Below, piece by piece: positions 1-5,924 of a stretch of 8,320 nucleotides of DNA; position 1 is the first letter of the stretch, and each line of letters begins with the position of its first letter. The position numbers and the translations under genes were made by a program. The DNA is from Paraclostridium ghonii (GTDB taxonomy: Bacteria > Bacillota > Clostridia > Peptostreptococcales > Peptostreptococcaceae), in assembly GCF_023653455.1 (NCBI RefSeq), contig NZ_JAKEDR010000158.1, positions 1 through 8,320 on the forward strand. The letters run 5' to 3'. Below the pieces are notes generated by a model that had not been told where the DNA came from, did no database searches, and worked only from the letters and a program-made list of their open reading frames with translations.

Positions 1-1
1 G

Positions 2-280
2 ATTGATAAAGCAAATCACATTGTTTCTATCAATGATATTGTAGTTGAACTCACAAGTAAAGAATTTGATTTACTTTCATTTTTGGCTTCAAATAAAGGA
101 CGGGTGTTTACCAAAAAACAGATTTACAATCAAGTGTGGGAAGATGAATATGCTTTTGACGATAGTAATATTATGTCTTTTATCAGTAAACTTAGAAAAA
201 AGATTGAGCCAAATCCCAACCATCCATCTTATATTTTAACAGTTAGAGGTGTGGGCTATCGTTTTAATAAGGAGGCTTAA
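2..280 (+). CDS. OmpR/PhoB-family response regulator, C-terminal DNA-binding domain (5' end outside window)
   Basis: The frame is open from base 2 to the TAA at 278-280 and gives 92 residues. The N-terminal receiver domain lies upstream of the window. What is visible is a winged-helix output domain of the OmpR/PhoB type: LTSKEFDLLSFLA (first helix), GRVFTKKQIYNQVW, then the recognition-helix region DDSNIMSFISKLRKKIE and the wing TVRGVGYRF. Proteins of this family bind direct-repeat DNA when the missing receiver Asp is phosphorylated. The kinase gene begins 6 bases downstream and its ribosome binding site lies inside the last codons here, so the two form an operon and a cognate pair. A likely target is the triple CAAG(A/G)TT repeat at 1231-1259 before the exporter genes. 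An internal ATG at 83 is not the real start, because the conserved domain extends upstream of it. The family call is secure; the target is inferred. Confidence 0.93.
   Translation: MDKANHIVSINDIVVELTSKEFDLLSFLASNKGRVFTKKQIYNQVWEDEYAFDDSNIMSFISKLRKKIEPNPNHPSYILTVRGVGYRFNKEA
269..275 (+). promoter_or_regulatory. Ribosome binding site of the histidine kinase gene
   Basis: AAGGAGG lies inside the last codons of the response regulator gene, 11 bases before the kinase ATG at 287. It fixes that start and suggests coupled translation of the two genes. Confidence 0.8.
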
Positions 281-286
281 TCAAAT

Positions 287-1204
287 ATGAATGTTTATCT
301 GGTTTTTGCATTAGTTATTACACTACTTATTATAGTGTACCTTGTTTCTATCTTATCGCGTGTAAAAACGCAACTTGCACTTATAAAAGATGCTTTAGAA
401 GATATAAAAAACGGAAATCTTAATCGACGTGTTTTAGCAAAAGAAAGCAATATGACAAGGAAAATTTGTTATGATATAAATGAAATTGCAATTAACAACC
501 AATCAAGATTAATTCAGCAAAAACAATCTGAACAAGCATACAAGAGGTTAATGACAAGTCTTTCCCACGATGTAAAAACTCCACTTGCGTCTTTAGTTGG
601 TTATTTAGAAGCAATCGAAAGTAAAATTGTTGTAGGTGAAGAAAAGGACGAATATATCAAGGTCGCATTTGATAAAGCCCAACACTTAAAATATTTCGTA
701 GAAAATCTGTTTGACTGGGTGAAATTAAACTCGGGGGAACAAACTTTTCATTTAGAGATTTTGGATTTAAACGAGTTATCTCGTAATATTATAGCTGATT
801 GGATTCCTATTTTAGAGAAAAATAATTTTGAATATGAGTTTGATATTCCTACAACAGAGTATCCAATACGCATAGACACAAACGCATATACTCGTATTCT
901 CAATAATCTACTACAAAATATTATTACCCACAGTGAAGGTAATAATATGGCACTGCGTATTTTTGAAAATAAACACCAAGTCAAAATTGCAATCTCAGAC
1001 AATGGAAAAGGGATATCTCCTGATAATCTTTTACACGTTTTTGAAAGACTTTACAAATGTGACAATTCACGAGGTTCAAAAGGAAGTGGCTTAGGGTTAT
1101 CTATTGTCAAAGAACTTGTCAGCATTCACAAAGGAACTATAACTGCAGATAGCACTCCTGGTTTAGGAACAACATTTACGATTTTATTTCCAAAAGCTCT
1201 GTGA
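287..1204 (+). CDS. Sensor histidine kinase with one membrane segment, partner of the upstream response regulator
   Basis: This is a 305-residue membrane histidine kinase. Residues 4-24 form a single hydrophobic segment with almost nothing outside it. A HAMP-like linker of about 25-75 follows. The dimerisation and phosphoacceptor box is SLSHDVKTPL with His94. The ATP-binding domain shows an N-box around NNLLQN (206-211), the G1 box DNGKGI (239-243 region), the F-box FERLYKCD (252-259) and the G2 box GSGLGL (266-271), so it should be catalytically complete. With no extracellular sensor domain, it probably senses at the membrane or through the transporter encoded next to it. This is known for kinases that control antimicrobial-peptide exporters, and here it is inferred. 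The gene order of regulator, kinase, ATPase and two permeases resembles the peptide-resistance systems of Firmicutes, including CprABC with its CprK/CprR regulators in C. difficile. I do not claim orthology. Ile is mostly ATT and Arg often CGT/CGA, unlike the MurJ gene downstream. Confidence 0.93.
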   Translation: MNVYLVFALVITLLIIVYLVSILSRVKTQLALIKDALEDIKNGNLNRRVLAKESNMTRKICYDINEIAINNQSRLIQQKQSEQAYKRLMTSLSHDVKTPLASLVGYLEAIESKIVVGEEKDEYIKVAFDKAQHLKYFVENLFDWVKLNSGEQTFHLEILDLNELSRNIIADWIPILEKNNFEYEFDIPTTEYPIRIDTNAYTRILNNLLQNIITHSEGNNMALRIFENKHQVKIAISDNGKGISPDNLLHVFERLYKCDNSRGSKGSGLGLSIVKELVSIHKGTITADSTPGLGTTFTILFPKAL

Positions 1205-1218
1205 CCTCACAGGGCTTT
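1193..1218 (+). terminator. Hairpin at the end of the kinase gene, possible partial terminator or attenuator
   Basis: Two 12-base arms, 1193-1204 and 1207-1218, pair with one G-U (AAAGCTCTGTGA against TCACAGGGCTTT). The left arm includes the kinase stop codon. Only a weak T-rich tail (CTTTCTT) follows, so termination is probably incomplete. It separates the two-component genes from the exporter genes, which have their own promoter region. Confidence 0.55.
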
Positions 1219-1230
1219 CTTGCTGTAAAA

Positions 1231-1259
1231 CAAGATTCCAACAAGGTTTTGGCAAGGTT
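1231..1259 (+). promoter_or_regulatory. Triple direct repeat, probable response-regulator binding site
   Basis: CAAGATT (1231-1237), CAAGGTT (1242-1248) and CAAGGTT (1253-1259) are spaced exactly 11 bases start to start, so they face the same side of the helix. The last box ends 7 bases before TATAAT at 1267-1272, and the boxes cover the place where a -35 element would be. Tandem repeats at one-turn spacing over a poor -35 are typical of activation by OmpR-family dimers. Assignment to the regulator encoded at 2-280 is inferred. Confidence 0.6.
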
Positions 1260-1266
1260 AATATAT

Positions 1267-1272
1267 TATAAT
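1267..1272 (+). promoter_or_regulatory. Probable -10 element of the exporter operon
   Basis: A perfect TATAAT lies 48 bases before the ATPase start. TTGGCA at 1249-1254 is only 12 bases upstream, too close for a normal -35. The promoter therefore looks activator-dependent, in keeping with the repeats over the -35 region. Confidence 0.55.
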
Positions 1273-1319
1273 TTAATTGTATTCTAAAAGTAAAGGTATT
1301 GAAAGTGAGGAGATTTTAT

Positions 1320-2243
1320 ATGAATGATTTTATAATTGAAACAAAACAACTGACTAAAAAGTATGGAGATCAAACAGCAGTTAATTCAGCTAACCTCCAC
1401 GTAAAAAAAGGTCGCATTTATGGCTTATTAGGACGCAACGGAGCAGGAAAAACCACTATTATGAAAATGATTTTAGGGTTGACTCGTATCACTTCCGGTG
1501 AAGTGGATGTATTCGGACAAAATATCAAAGGTCGAGAAAAACGAGTATATCCCCGTATCGGTGCTATGATTGAAACACCTGGTTTTTATCCAAACTTAAC
1601 AGGAACGGAAAACTTAGAGATTTTTGCCAAACTGCGTGGCACATCTGCTCCCAATGCAGTTGAAAATGCATTGAAAGTAGTAGGACTACCTTATAAAGAC
1701 AAAAAGTTGTTCGGTAAGTATTCGATGGGAATGAAGCAACGTCTTGGTATTGCTAACGCTATTATGCACGACCCCGAACTACTGATTTTAGACGAACCTA
1801 CAAACGGTCTTGACCCTATTGGTATTGCAGAAGTAAGAGATTTTATTAAAAATTTGAGTGTTGAGCATGGAAAAACAATTCTTATTTCCAGTCACATTCT
1901 TTCGGAAATCTCATTATTGGCTGATGATATTGGAGTTATTGACCACGGTGTTCTTTTAGAAGAAAGTAACATGGAGGAACTAGAAAAGAAAAATCGCAGC
2001 TATATAATGCTTAAAGTTTCAGATATTCCAAAAGCTACACTGATTTTAGAACAAGAATTCAATTTGAAAGATTATTCTGTTCAGGATGATCAAACCCTAC
2101 GACTTTATGACACTACTTTGGATATAGGTAAAATAAATAAAGTCCTTGTAATGCAAAATATAACTGTTATTAGTTCGGTGCTGTGCCATGATACCTTAGA
2201 GGACTACTTCAAGAAAATTACAGGAGGTGAAGGTATTGCTTAA
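1320..2243 (+). CDS. ABC transporter ATP-binding protein, lantibiotic-immunity (LanF/BcrA) type
   Basis: This 307-residue cytoplasmic ATPase powers the two permeases that follow. Visible motifs are the Walker A GRNGAGKTT (38-46), the signature YSMGMKQR (134-141), the Walker B LLILDEP with Glu159, the D-loop NGLDP (162-166) and the switch His192 in ISSH. The position normally held by the Q-loop Gln is Glu85, in MIETPGFYP. This E-loop is a known mark of LanF ATPases such as NukF and NisF, which expel lantibiotics from the membrane. Residues from about 215 onward form a C-terminal extension usual for the DrrA/BcrA group. I chose ATG 1320 because GTGAGGAG (1305-1312) lies at good spacing. An in-frame TTG at 1299 would put that ribosome binding site inside the gene. 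The last 8 bases overlap the next gene. The substrate is probably a cationic or lantibiotic-type peptide, inferred from family and context. Confidence 0.93.
   Translation: MNDFIIETKQLTKKYGDQTAVNSANLHVKKGRIYGLLGRNGAGKTTIMKMILGLTRITSGEVDVFGQNIKGREKRVYPRIGAMIETPGFYPNLTGTENLEIFAKLRGTSAPNAVENALKVVGLPYKDKKLFGKYSMGMKQRLGIANAIMHDPELLILDEPTNGLDPIGIAEVRDFIKNLSVEHGKTILISSHILSEISLLADDIGVIDHGVLLEESNMEELEKKNRSYIMLKVSDIPKATLILEQEFNLKDYSVQDDQTLRLYDTTLDIGKINKVLVMQNITVISSVLCHDTLEDYFKKITGGEGIA
2222..2227 (+). promoter_or_regulatory. Ribosome binding site that decides the start of the first permease
   Basis: AGGAGG is followed 8 bases later by TTG at 2236. A GTG at 2227 overlaps the motif itself and so cannot be the start it serves. 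This supports a TTG start and translational coupling with the ATPase gene. Confidence 0.75.
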
Positions 2244-2952
2244 CCTTATTCAAACGGAATTTCTTAAACTACGCCGCAATAAACTTATTTGGCTAATGTT
2301 GTTAACTGCTATTATTATGCCGTTTTTCGCACTATTTTTTGTGCATAAAGGAGTTGACCCGAGAAAGTATTATAGATGGTCAGCACTCAGTTTTACTCTT
2401 ATAATTATCTTACCTTTTATTTTGGGAATACTTAGTACGATGCTTATGCACCAAGAGAATCAGTATGATACGTTAAAACAACTTTGGATTGTTCCTATCA
2501 GCAAAATGGGATACTTTTTTAGTAAATTTTTTGTGGTTTTAGTTTACTCTATTTGTTTTATGTTAATTACATTCGTAGCTTCCGTTATGGTTAGTGTACT
2601 TTCAGGATATCTTGTATTTGAATGGGAGAACGTATTTTACTTATTAAAAAAATGTCTAGCGGCTGGTTTTTTTACTGCTTTTGCAATGTTGCCGATTTTA
2701 GCAATAGCATCATCGCAAAAAGGATATATTCTCCCAGTTTGTATAACATTGGTTTATGTCTTTTTAAATTTTTTTATAATGCCTATAAATATGTATCTAC
2801 ACCCTCTATCAAGTATGGGAGTTATCGTAGATATTCCGGGCATGGTGTGGAAACAAGGAATTAACGTTCCTTTAGCGTTTGTTTGTATTTGCGTTTGGGA
2901 TATTATTTCAGTATTCTTTGCAAATATCGCATTGAAAAGAAGTGAGGTGTAA
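2236..2952 (+). CDS. ABC-2 type permease of the lantibiotic-immunity exporter (first subunit, LanE/MutE-like)
   Basis: This is a 238-residue membrane protein if it starts at TTG 2236 (MLNLIQTEFLKLRRNK). That opening is typical of the family: a short amphipathic, basic N-terminus before the first membrane segment. About six hydrophobic segments are visible, near residues 17-36, 50-70, 96-121, 137-158, 164-184 and 211-232. The loop after segment 2 holds HQENQYDTLKQLWIVPI, the counterpart of the CREEDDDTIKSLLLIPV stretch in the next protein. This conserved cytoplasmic coupling region shows that the two permeases are distant paralogues expected to form a heterodimer on the ATPase. The gene overlaps the ATPase gene by 8 bases and ends 3 bases before the next ATG. 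A LanE-like role is inferred from order and size; LanE and LanG subunits are hard to tell apart by eye. Confidence 0.88.
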   Translation: MLNLIQTEFLKLRRNKLIWLMLLTAIIMPFFALFFVHKGVDPRKYYRWSALSFTLIIILPFILGILSTMLMHQENQYDTLKQLWIVPISKMGYFFSKFFVVLVYSICFMLITFVASVMVSVLSGYLVFEWENVFYLLKKCLAAGFFTAFAMLPILAIASSQKGYILPVCITLVYVFLNFFIMPINMYLHPLSSMGVIVDIPGMVWKQGINVPLAFVCICVWDIISVFFANIALKRSEV

Positions 2953-2955
2953 AGA

Positions 2956-3690
2956 ATGGAAAAATTACTTTGGGCTGAAATTCAAAAGATTCGCCGTTTA
3001 AATATTGTTTGGATTGCAGTTTTTGCTACAGTTATGGTAGCTGGTATTGTTTTTATATTTGGATGGTTTACATATAATAGTTCAAGGAATATAGACAGTG
3101 CAGGATGGTATATGGAGAATGCTCAACCTTTCGCAACACTTTTTGTTCTTCCTGCTGTCATTTCTCTTTTGGGAAGTTATATGATTTGTCGTGAAGAAGA
3201 TGATGATACTATAAAATCTTTACTACTTATCCCCGTAAATGAAACAAAGTTAATTGCTACAAAAATGATTATTACTTTTTTATTTAGCATTTTCATTTAT
3301 TTGCTACTATTTACAATAACATTTTTAACTGAGGCAATATTACACTTTTCTGATTTATCGGTAGGAATGGTTTTAAATCATTTGAAAATATATTTTCTTC
3401 AAGGTGTTGGAGTATTCCTTGCTATTTCTCCTATTATTGCCTTGTTATCATATATGAAAAAAGGCTATTGGAGTGCATTAGTATTAACTGAAATGTACTC
3501 TTTTGCTGCAATAATCGCGTGGAGGTCAAGTATCTTAAAAACATTTTATCCTATTTCTGCAGTATTTGGGTTTTCGGGTTCCAGTGATGCTACTGTCCAA
3601 AGTAGAATAGGAAGTATTACAATCTTGTTACTATGTGGTTGTCTTTCTATTTTTATACTCAAAGGTTTCAAATATAATGAAAAAAATTAG
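2956..3690 (+). CDS. ABC-2 type permease of the lantibiotic-immunity exporter (second subunit, LanG/MutG-like)
   Basis: This is a 244-residue membrane protein with the same plan as the first permease: a basic amphipathic start (MEKLLWAEIQKIRRLN) and about six hydrophobic segments near 16-38, 57-77, 102-128, 147-167, 171-190 and 218-236. The conserved loop after segment 2 reads CREEDDDTIKSLLLIPV (78-94). GTGAGGTG at 2942-2949 supplies the ribosome binding site, 6 bases before the ATG, inside the previous gene. It should complete the ATPase plus two-permease exporter that protects the membrane from peptide antibiotics. It is the last gene of the module. A hairpin starts inside its stop codon region, and the codon style of the sequence changes after it. 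The substrate is not readable from the sequence. Confidence 0.88.
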   Translation: MEKLLWAEIQKIRRLNIVWIAVFATVMVAGIVFIFGWFTYNSSRNIDSAGWYMENAQPFATLFVLPAVISLLGSYMICREEDDDTIKSLLLIPVNETKLIATKMIITFLFSIFIYLLLFTITFLTEAILHFSDLSVGMVLNHLKIYFLQGVGVFLAISPIIALLSYMKKGYWSALVLTEMYSFAAIIAWRSSILKTFYPISAVFGFSGSSDATVQSRIGSITILLLCGCLSIFILKGFKYNEKN

Positions 3691-3714
3691 ATATACGCTT
3701 AGACGTATGTCTAA
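3687..3714. terminator. Hairpin at the end of the exporter operon
   Basis: Arms TTAGATATACG (3687-3697) and CGTATGTCTAA (3704-3714) pair with one G-U around a 6-base loop. On the plus strand no T-run follows. On the minus strand the hairpin is followed by seven T (the A-run at about 3680-3686). It has the form of an intrinsic terminator for transcription arriving from the right, and it may still stabilise the 3' end of the exporter mRNA. Confidence 0.5.
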
Positions 3715-3744
3715 AAACAATGGCAGAATAGTACATATTTATGA

Positions 3745-3902
3745 AAAAAAGATTGTATAGAATTAGACAAGGGAAATAAGTTTGTGGTTGATCCGGCATG
3801 ATAAGAAATGCTTATGAAAGTTTTGAATCTCTGCAAATGAGCGATAAACAGCATGAACAAATTTATTTTAAAAATGCTAAAGATATACTTAAATTAGATT
3901 GA
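3745..3902 (+). pseudogene. Frameshifted remnant resembling the C-terminus of an amidohydrolase
   Basis: Two short frames abut. One reads ELDKGNKFVVDPA and stops at 3799-3801. The other starts at ATG 3798 and runs to TGA 3900-3902 (34 residues), ending YFKNAKDILKLD. The ending (phe-x-asn-ala-x-x-leu-x-x-leu, then stop) and the preceding DKQHEQI resemble the closing helix of amidohydrolase-2 family proteins. No ribosome binding site stands before the ATG, and the frame upstream is broken. I read this as debris of a lost gene. The family call is tentative. Confidence 0.35.
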
Positions 3903-3934
3903 AACTTTTAAGCAATAAACTTCTAACTAATTAA

Positions 3935-4039
3935 ATCCTTCTAAAGGGAATTAAGAACTCAACCGATTTAGCAATTTCAAGTGCAGAGGATATTTTACTA
4001 CTTGGTCAATATGGTAAAAATGTAAAAGTTGTAACTTGA
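3935..4039 (+). pseudogene. Short coding-like remnant, faintly HPr-like
   Basis: An open stretch of 34 codons runs from just after a TAA to TGA at 4037-4039, with no start codon or ribosome binding site. It ends SAEDILLLGQYGKNVKVVT. That pattern recalls the second half of an HPr fold (S-I-M-x-L-L-S-L-G ... K-x-G-D-x-I-x-I). Nothing before it completes the domain, so if it is genuine it is a 5'-truncated relic. Chance similarity is quite possible. Confidence 0.22.
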
Positions 4040-4067
4040 AAAGCTATAAAAAGATGTATAATATAAT
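4036..4067 (+). promoter_or_regulatory. Candidate promoter of murJ
   Basis: TTGAAA (4036-4041) is followed by two overlapping perfect TATAAT hexamers at 4057-4062 and 4062-4067, with spacers of 15 and 20 bases. Neither spacing is ideal, but the -10 elements are consensus and lie about 145 bases before the ATG, which leaves a long leader. Confidence 0.45.
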
Positions 4068-4129
4068 TCTGATAAATTATATAGTTATAAATTTAACTTT
4101 TTTAAAGTGAAACTATATAAATAAAAAGT

Positions 4130-4195
4130 TTATATAAATTTTAAAAAACAGATTGATTTAATTTTGGAATTAAAACTTATATAAGTTTTAAAAAA
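4130..4195 (+). repeat. Direct repeat and perfect palindrome in the murJ leader
   Basis: The 19-base unit TTATATAARTTTTAAAAAA occurs at 4130-4148 and 4177-4195, matching at 18 of 19 positions with an offset of 47. The second copy is part of a 22-base perfect palindrome (4170-4191) centred on TTATATAA. The palindrome ends only two bases before the ribosome binding site AAGGAGA (4194-4200). It could be an operator or an RNA hairpin that affects ribosome access. Confidence 0.6.
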
Positions 4196-4207
4196 GGAGA
4201 AATATTT

Positions 4208-5824
4208 ATGTCAAAGGTAGCAAAAACAACTTTAGCATTAATGATAGCTACGTTAATAGCAAAAGTATTAGGATTCGGAAGAGAGTTAACTTTGGGTGGG
4301 ATATATGGAACACAGTATATAACTGATGCATTTAAAATATCTATGACTATACCAGTAATTATATTTGCAGCAATAGGAACGTCTTTAGATACAGCTTTTA
4401 TTCCTTTATATCAAGAGGTAGTAAAAAATGATGGTGAAAAAGCAGCTAATAAATTTACAAATAATGTATTAAATACAGTTATTTTAATCTGTTTAGCATT
4501 TTCTATATTAGGATTGATATTTACACCTCAAATTGTACATTTATTTGCAATGGGATTTAAAGGTGAGACATTTAATCAAGCAGTATACTTTACTAGAGTT
4601 ATGATATTAGGATTAGCTTTTTTAGGTATGAGTTATATTATGACTGCCTACCTTCAAGTAAAAGGAAACTTTGTAATACCTGGACTTATGAGTGTCCCAA
4701 ATAATATTGTAGTTATAACATCTATAGTTTTAAGTTCAATAATAAATATACATTTACTTCCATGGGGAGCTTTAATAGGATTAGTATTACAATTTTTATT
4801 CCAGTTACCTTTTGCTAAAAAGGAAGGATTTAAATATAGTTTATTTGTTGATTTTAATGATAAATACTTAAGAAAAATGCTTTGGCTTATATTGCCTGTT
4901 TTAATAGGAGTTGGAGTTAACCAAGTTAGTAATGTTGTAGATAAAACAATAGCTTCTAACCTTGTTGAAGGAAGTATAACCGCATTAGATTATGCAGCTA
5001 AATTAAATCAATTTGTAATGGGTATGTTTATAGTATCAATTTCTTCTGTTGTTTATCCAATATTAGCTAACTTAACAACACAAAATAATAAAGAGGAATT
5101 TTATAAAGCTATAAAAACATCAGTAAACACAGTTATACTTTTACTTATACCAATATCATTAGGTGCTATGATACTTGCAACTCCAATAGTTAAAGTACTT
5201 TTCCAACGTGGAGCATTTGATGCAAGATCTACACAAATGACAGCAACAGCAGTAATATTTTATTCAATAGGTACAATAGGATTTGGACTTAGAGATATAC
5301 TTGGAAAGGTGTTTTACTCATTACAAGATACAAAAACACCTATGGTAAATGGGATAATTGCAATTATATTAAATATAATATTAAACTTATTCTTTGTAAT
5401 GTTTACAGATATGCAGCTTGCAGGGTTAGCTTTTGCAACTAGTATTTCTGCAATTGTTACAATAATATTATTATTTATAAGTTTAAGAAAAAAAATTGGA
5501 CCATTTGGCGGAAAATCAATTATTATAGTTTTAATAAAATCAATTTTATCATCATTGGTGATGGCTGTTGTAACACTATTTGCGTATAATTTCTTAAGTG
5601 GAATATTACCTTCTTTATTAGATGGAGTATTACCAGATTTATTACATAAAATATTACCTGCTTTCTTAGAGAAAAAATTAACTGCTGATAAGATATATGA
5701 TATTATCTCATTAACTGGAGCTGTAGGGTGTGGAGCATTAACTTACGGTATAATTATAATTCTTTTAAAAGTAGATGAAGTAAATTTAATTTTAGATAAT
5801 ATAAAAAATAAAGTAAAAAGATAA
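4208..5824 (+). CDS. murJ: MurJ/MviN-family lipid II flippase
   Basis: This 538-residue integral membrane protein belongs to the MOP exporter superfamily and has about 14 hydrophobic segments. MurJ turns undecaprenyl-pyrophosphoryl-MurNAc-pentapeptide-GlcNAc (lipid II) to the outer face of the membrane for peptidoglycan synthesis. Family marks are VLGFGRE (20-26), TDAFKISMTIP (39-49), FIPLYQE (64-70), QRGAFD (333-338) and QDTKTPM (373-379). Arg25 and Asp40 appear to match essential E. coli residues Arg24 and Asp39. Lys19 and Lys265 appear to stand where E. coli has Arg18 and Arg270, so charge is kept. Length is near or slightly above the usual size. Residues 465-488 hold three octapeptide repeats in a loop before the last membrane region. 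AAGGAGA at 4194-4200 supports the ATG. The gene stands alone, with its own leader and terminator. Clostridia often have more than one MviN paralogue, so whether this is the main flippase cannot be told here. Confidence 0.92.
   Translation: MSKVAKTTLALMIATLIAKVLGFGRELTLGGIYGTQYITDAFKISMTIPVIIFAAIGTSLDTAFIPLYQEVVKNDGEKAANKFTNNVLNTVILICLAFSILGLIFTPQIVHLFAMGFKGETFNQAVYFTRVMILGLAFLGMSYIMTAYLQVKGNFVIPGLMSVPNNIVVITSIVLSSIINIHLLPWGALIGLVLQFLFQLPFAKKEGFKYSLFVDFNDKYLRKMLWLILPVLIGVGVNQVSNVVDKTIASNLVEGSITALDYAAKLNQFVMGMFIVSISSVVYPILANLTTQNNKEEFYKAIKTSVNTVILLLIPISLGAMILATPIVKVLFQRGAFDARSTQMTATAVIFYSIGTIGFGLRDILGKVFYSLQDTKTPMVNGIIAIILNIILNLFFVMFTDMQLAGLAFATSISAIVTIILLFISLRKKIGPFGGKSIIIVLIKSILSSLVMAVVTLFAYNFLSGILPSLLDGVLPDLLHKILPAFLEKKLTADKIYDIISLTGAVGCGALTYGIIIILLKVDEVNLILDNIKNKVKR
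5600..5671 (+). repeat. Three octapeptide-coding repeats inside murJ
   Basis: Residues 465-472 GILPSLLD, 473-480 GVLPDLLH and 481-488 KILPAFLE follow the pattern [GK][IV]LP[SDA][LF]L[DHE]. The matching DNA units are 24 bases each and have drifted. They form an amphipathic, proline-spaced loop between late membrane segments, which MurJ proteins generally lack as far as I know. Confidence 0.75.
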
Positions 5825-5924
5825 AAAACTCACTTAGTACATTGCTAAAAACATAGTAGTTGGTATAACTAAGTTTCATAGGTTAGCTAAAGCTTTGTAG
5901 TAAATTTAATATACTTGGGCATAA

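Larger units (their letters stand above)
3715..4207. other. Long non-coding stretch between the exporter module and murJ
   Basis: The stretch has no intact gene. From left to right it holds the two coding-like remnants described separately, a candidate promoter at 4036-4067 and an AT-rich leader with repeats up to the murJ start. No transposase, tRNA or direct-repeat attachment site is visible. Confidence 0.7.

Noticed and set aside
45..239. 64-codon plus-strand open frame at the window start
   Set aside because: It lies wholly within the response regulator gene in another frame, has no family features, and the regulator frame carries the clear winged-helix domain.
748..1002. 84-codon minus-strand open frame inside the kinase gene
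   Set aside because: It is antisense to the conserved kinase ATP-binding domain, with no ribosome binding site or recognisable motif.
1249..1254. TTGGCA as the -35 of the exporter promoter
   Set aside because: It is only 12 bases from the TATAAT. A normal spacer is about 17, so it is better explained as part of the 11-bp repeat array.
1299..1319. Upstream TTG start that would lengthen the ATPase by seven residues
   Set aside because: The Shine-Dalgarno GTGAGGAG at 1305-1312 would then be inside the gene. ATG 1320 is at proper spacing and gives the usual family N-terminus.
2622..2864. 80-codon plus-strand open frame inside the first permease gene
   Set aside because: It is a frame shadow of a membrane protein gene with no independent start signal.
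3798..3902. 34-codon ATG-started frame as a real small protein
   Set aside because: It has no ribosome binding site, and its sequence looks like the tail of a much longer enzyme family, so it is listed as a remnant.
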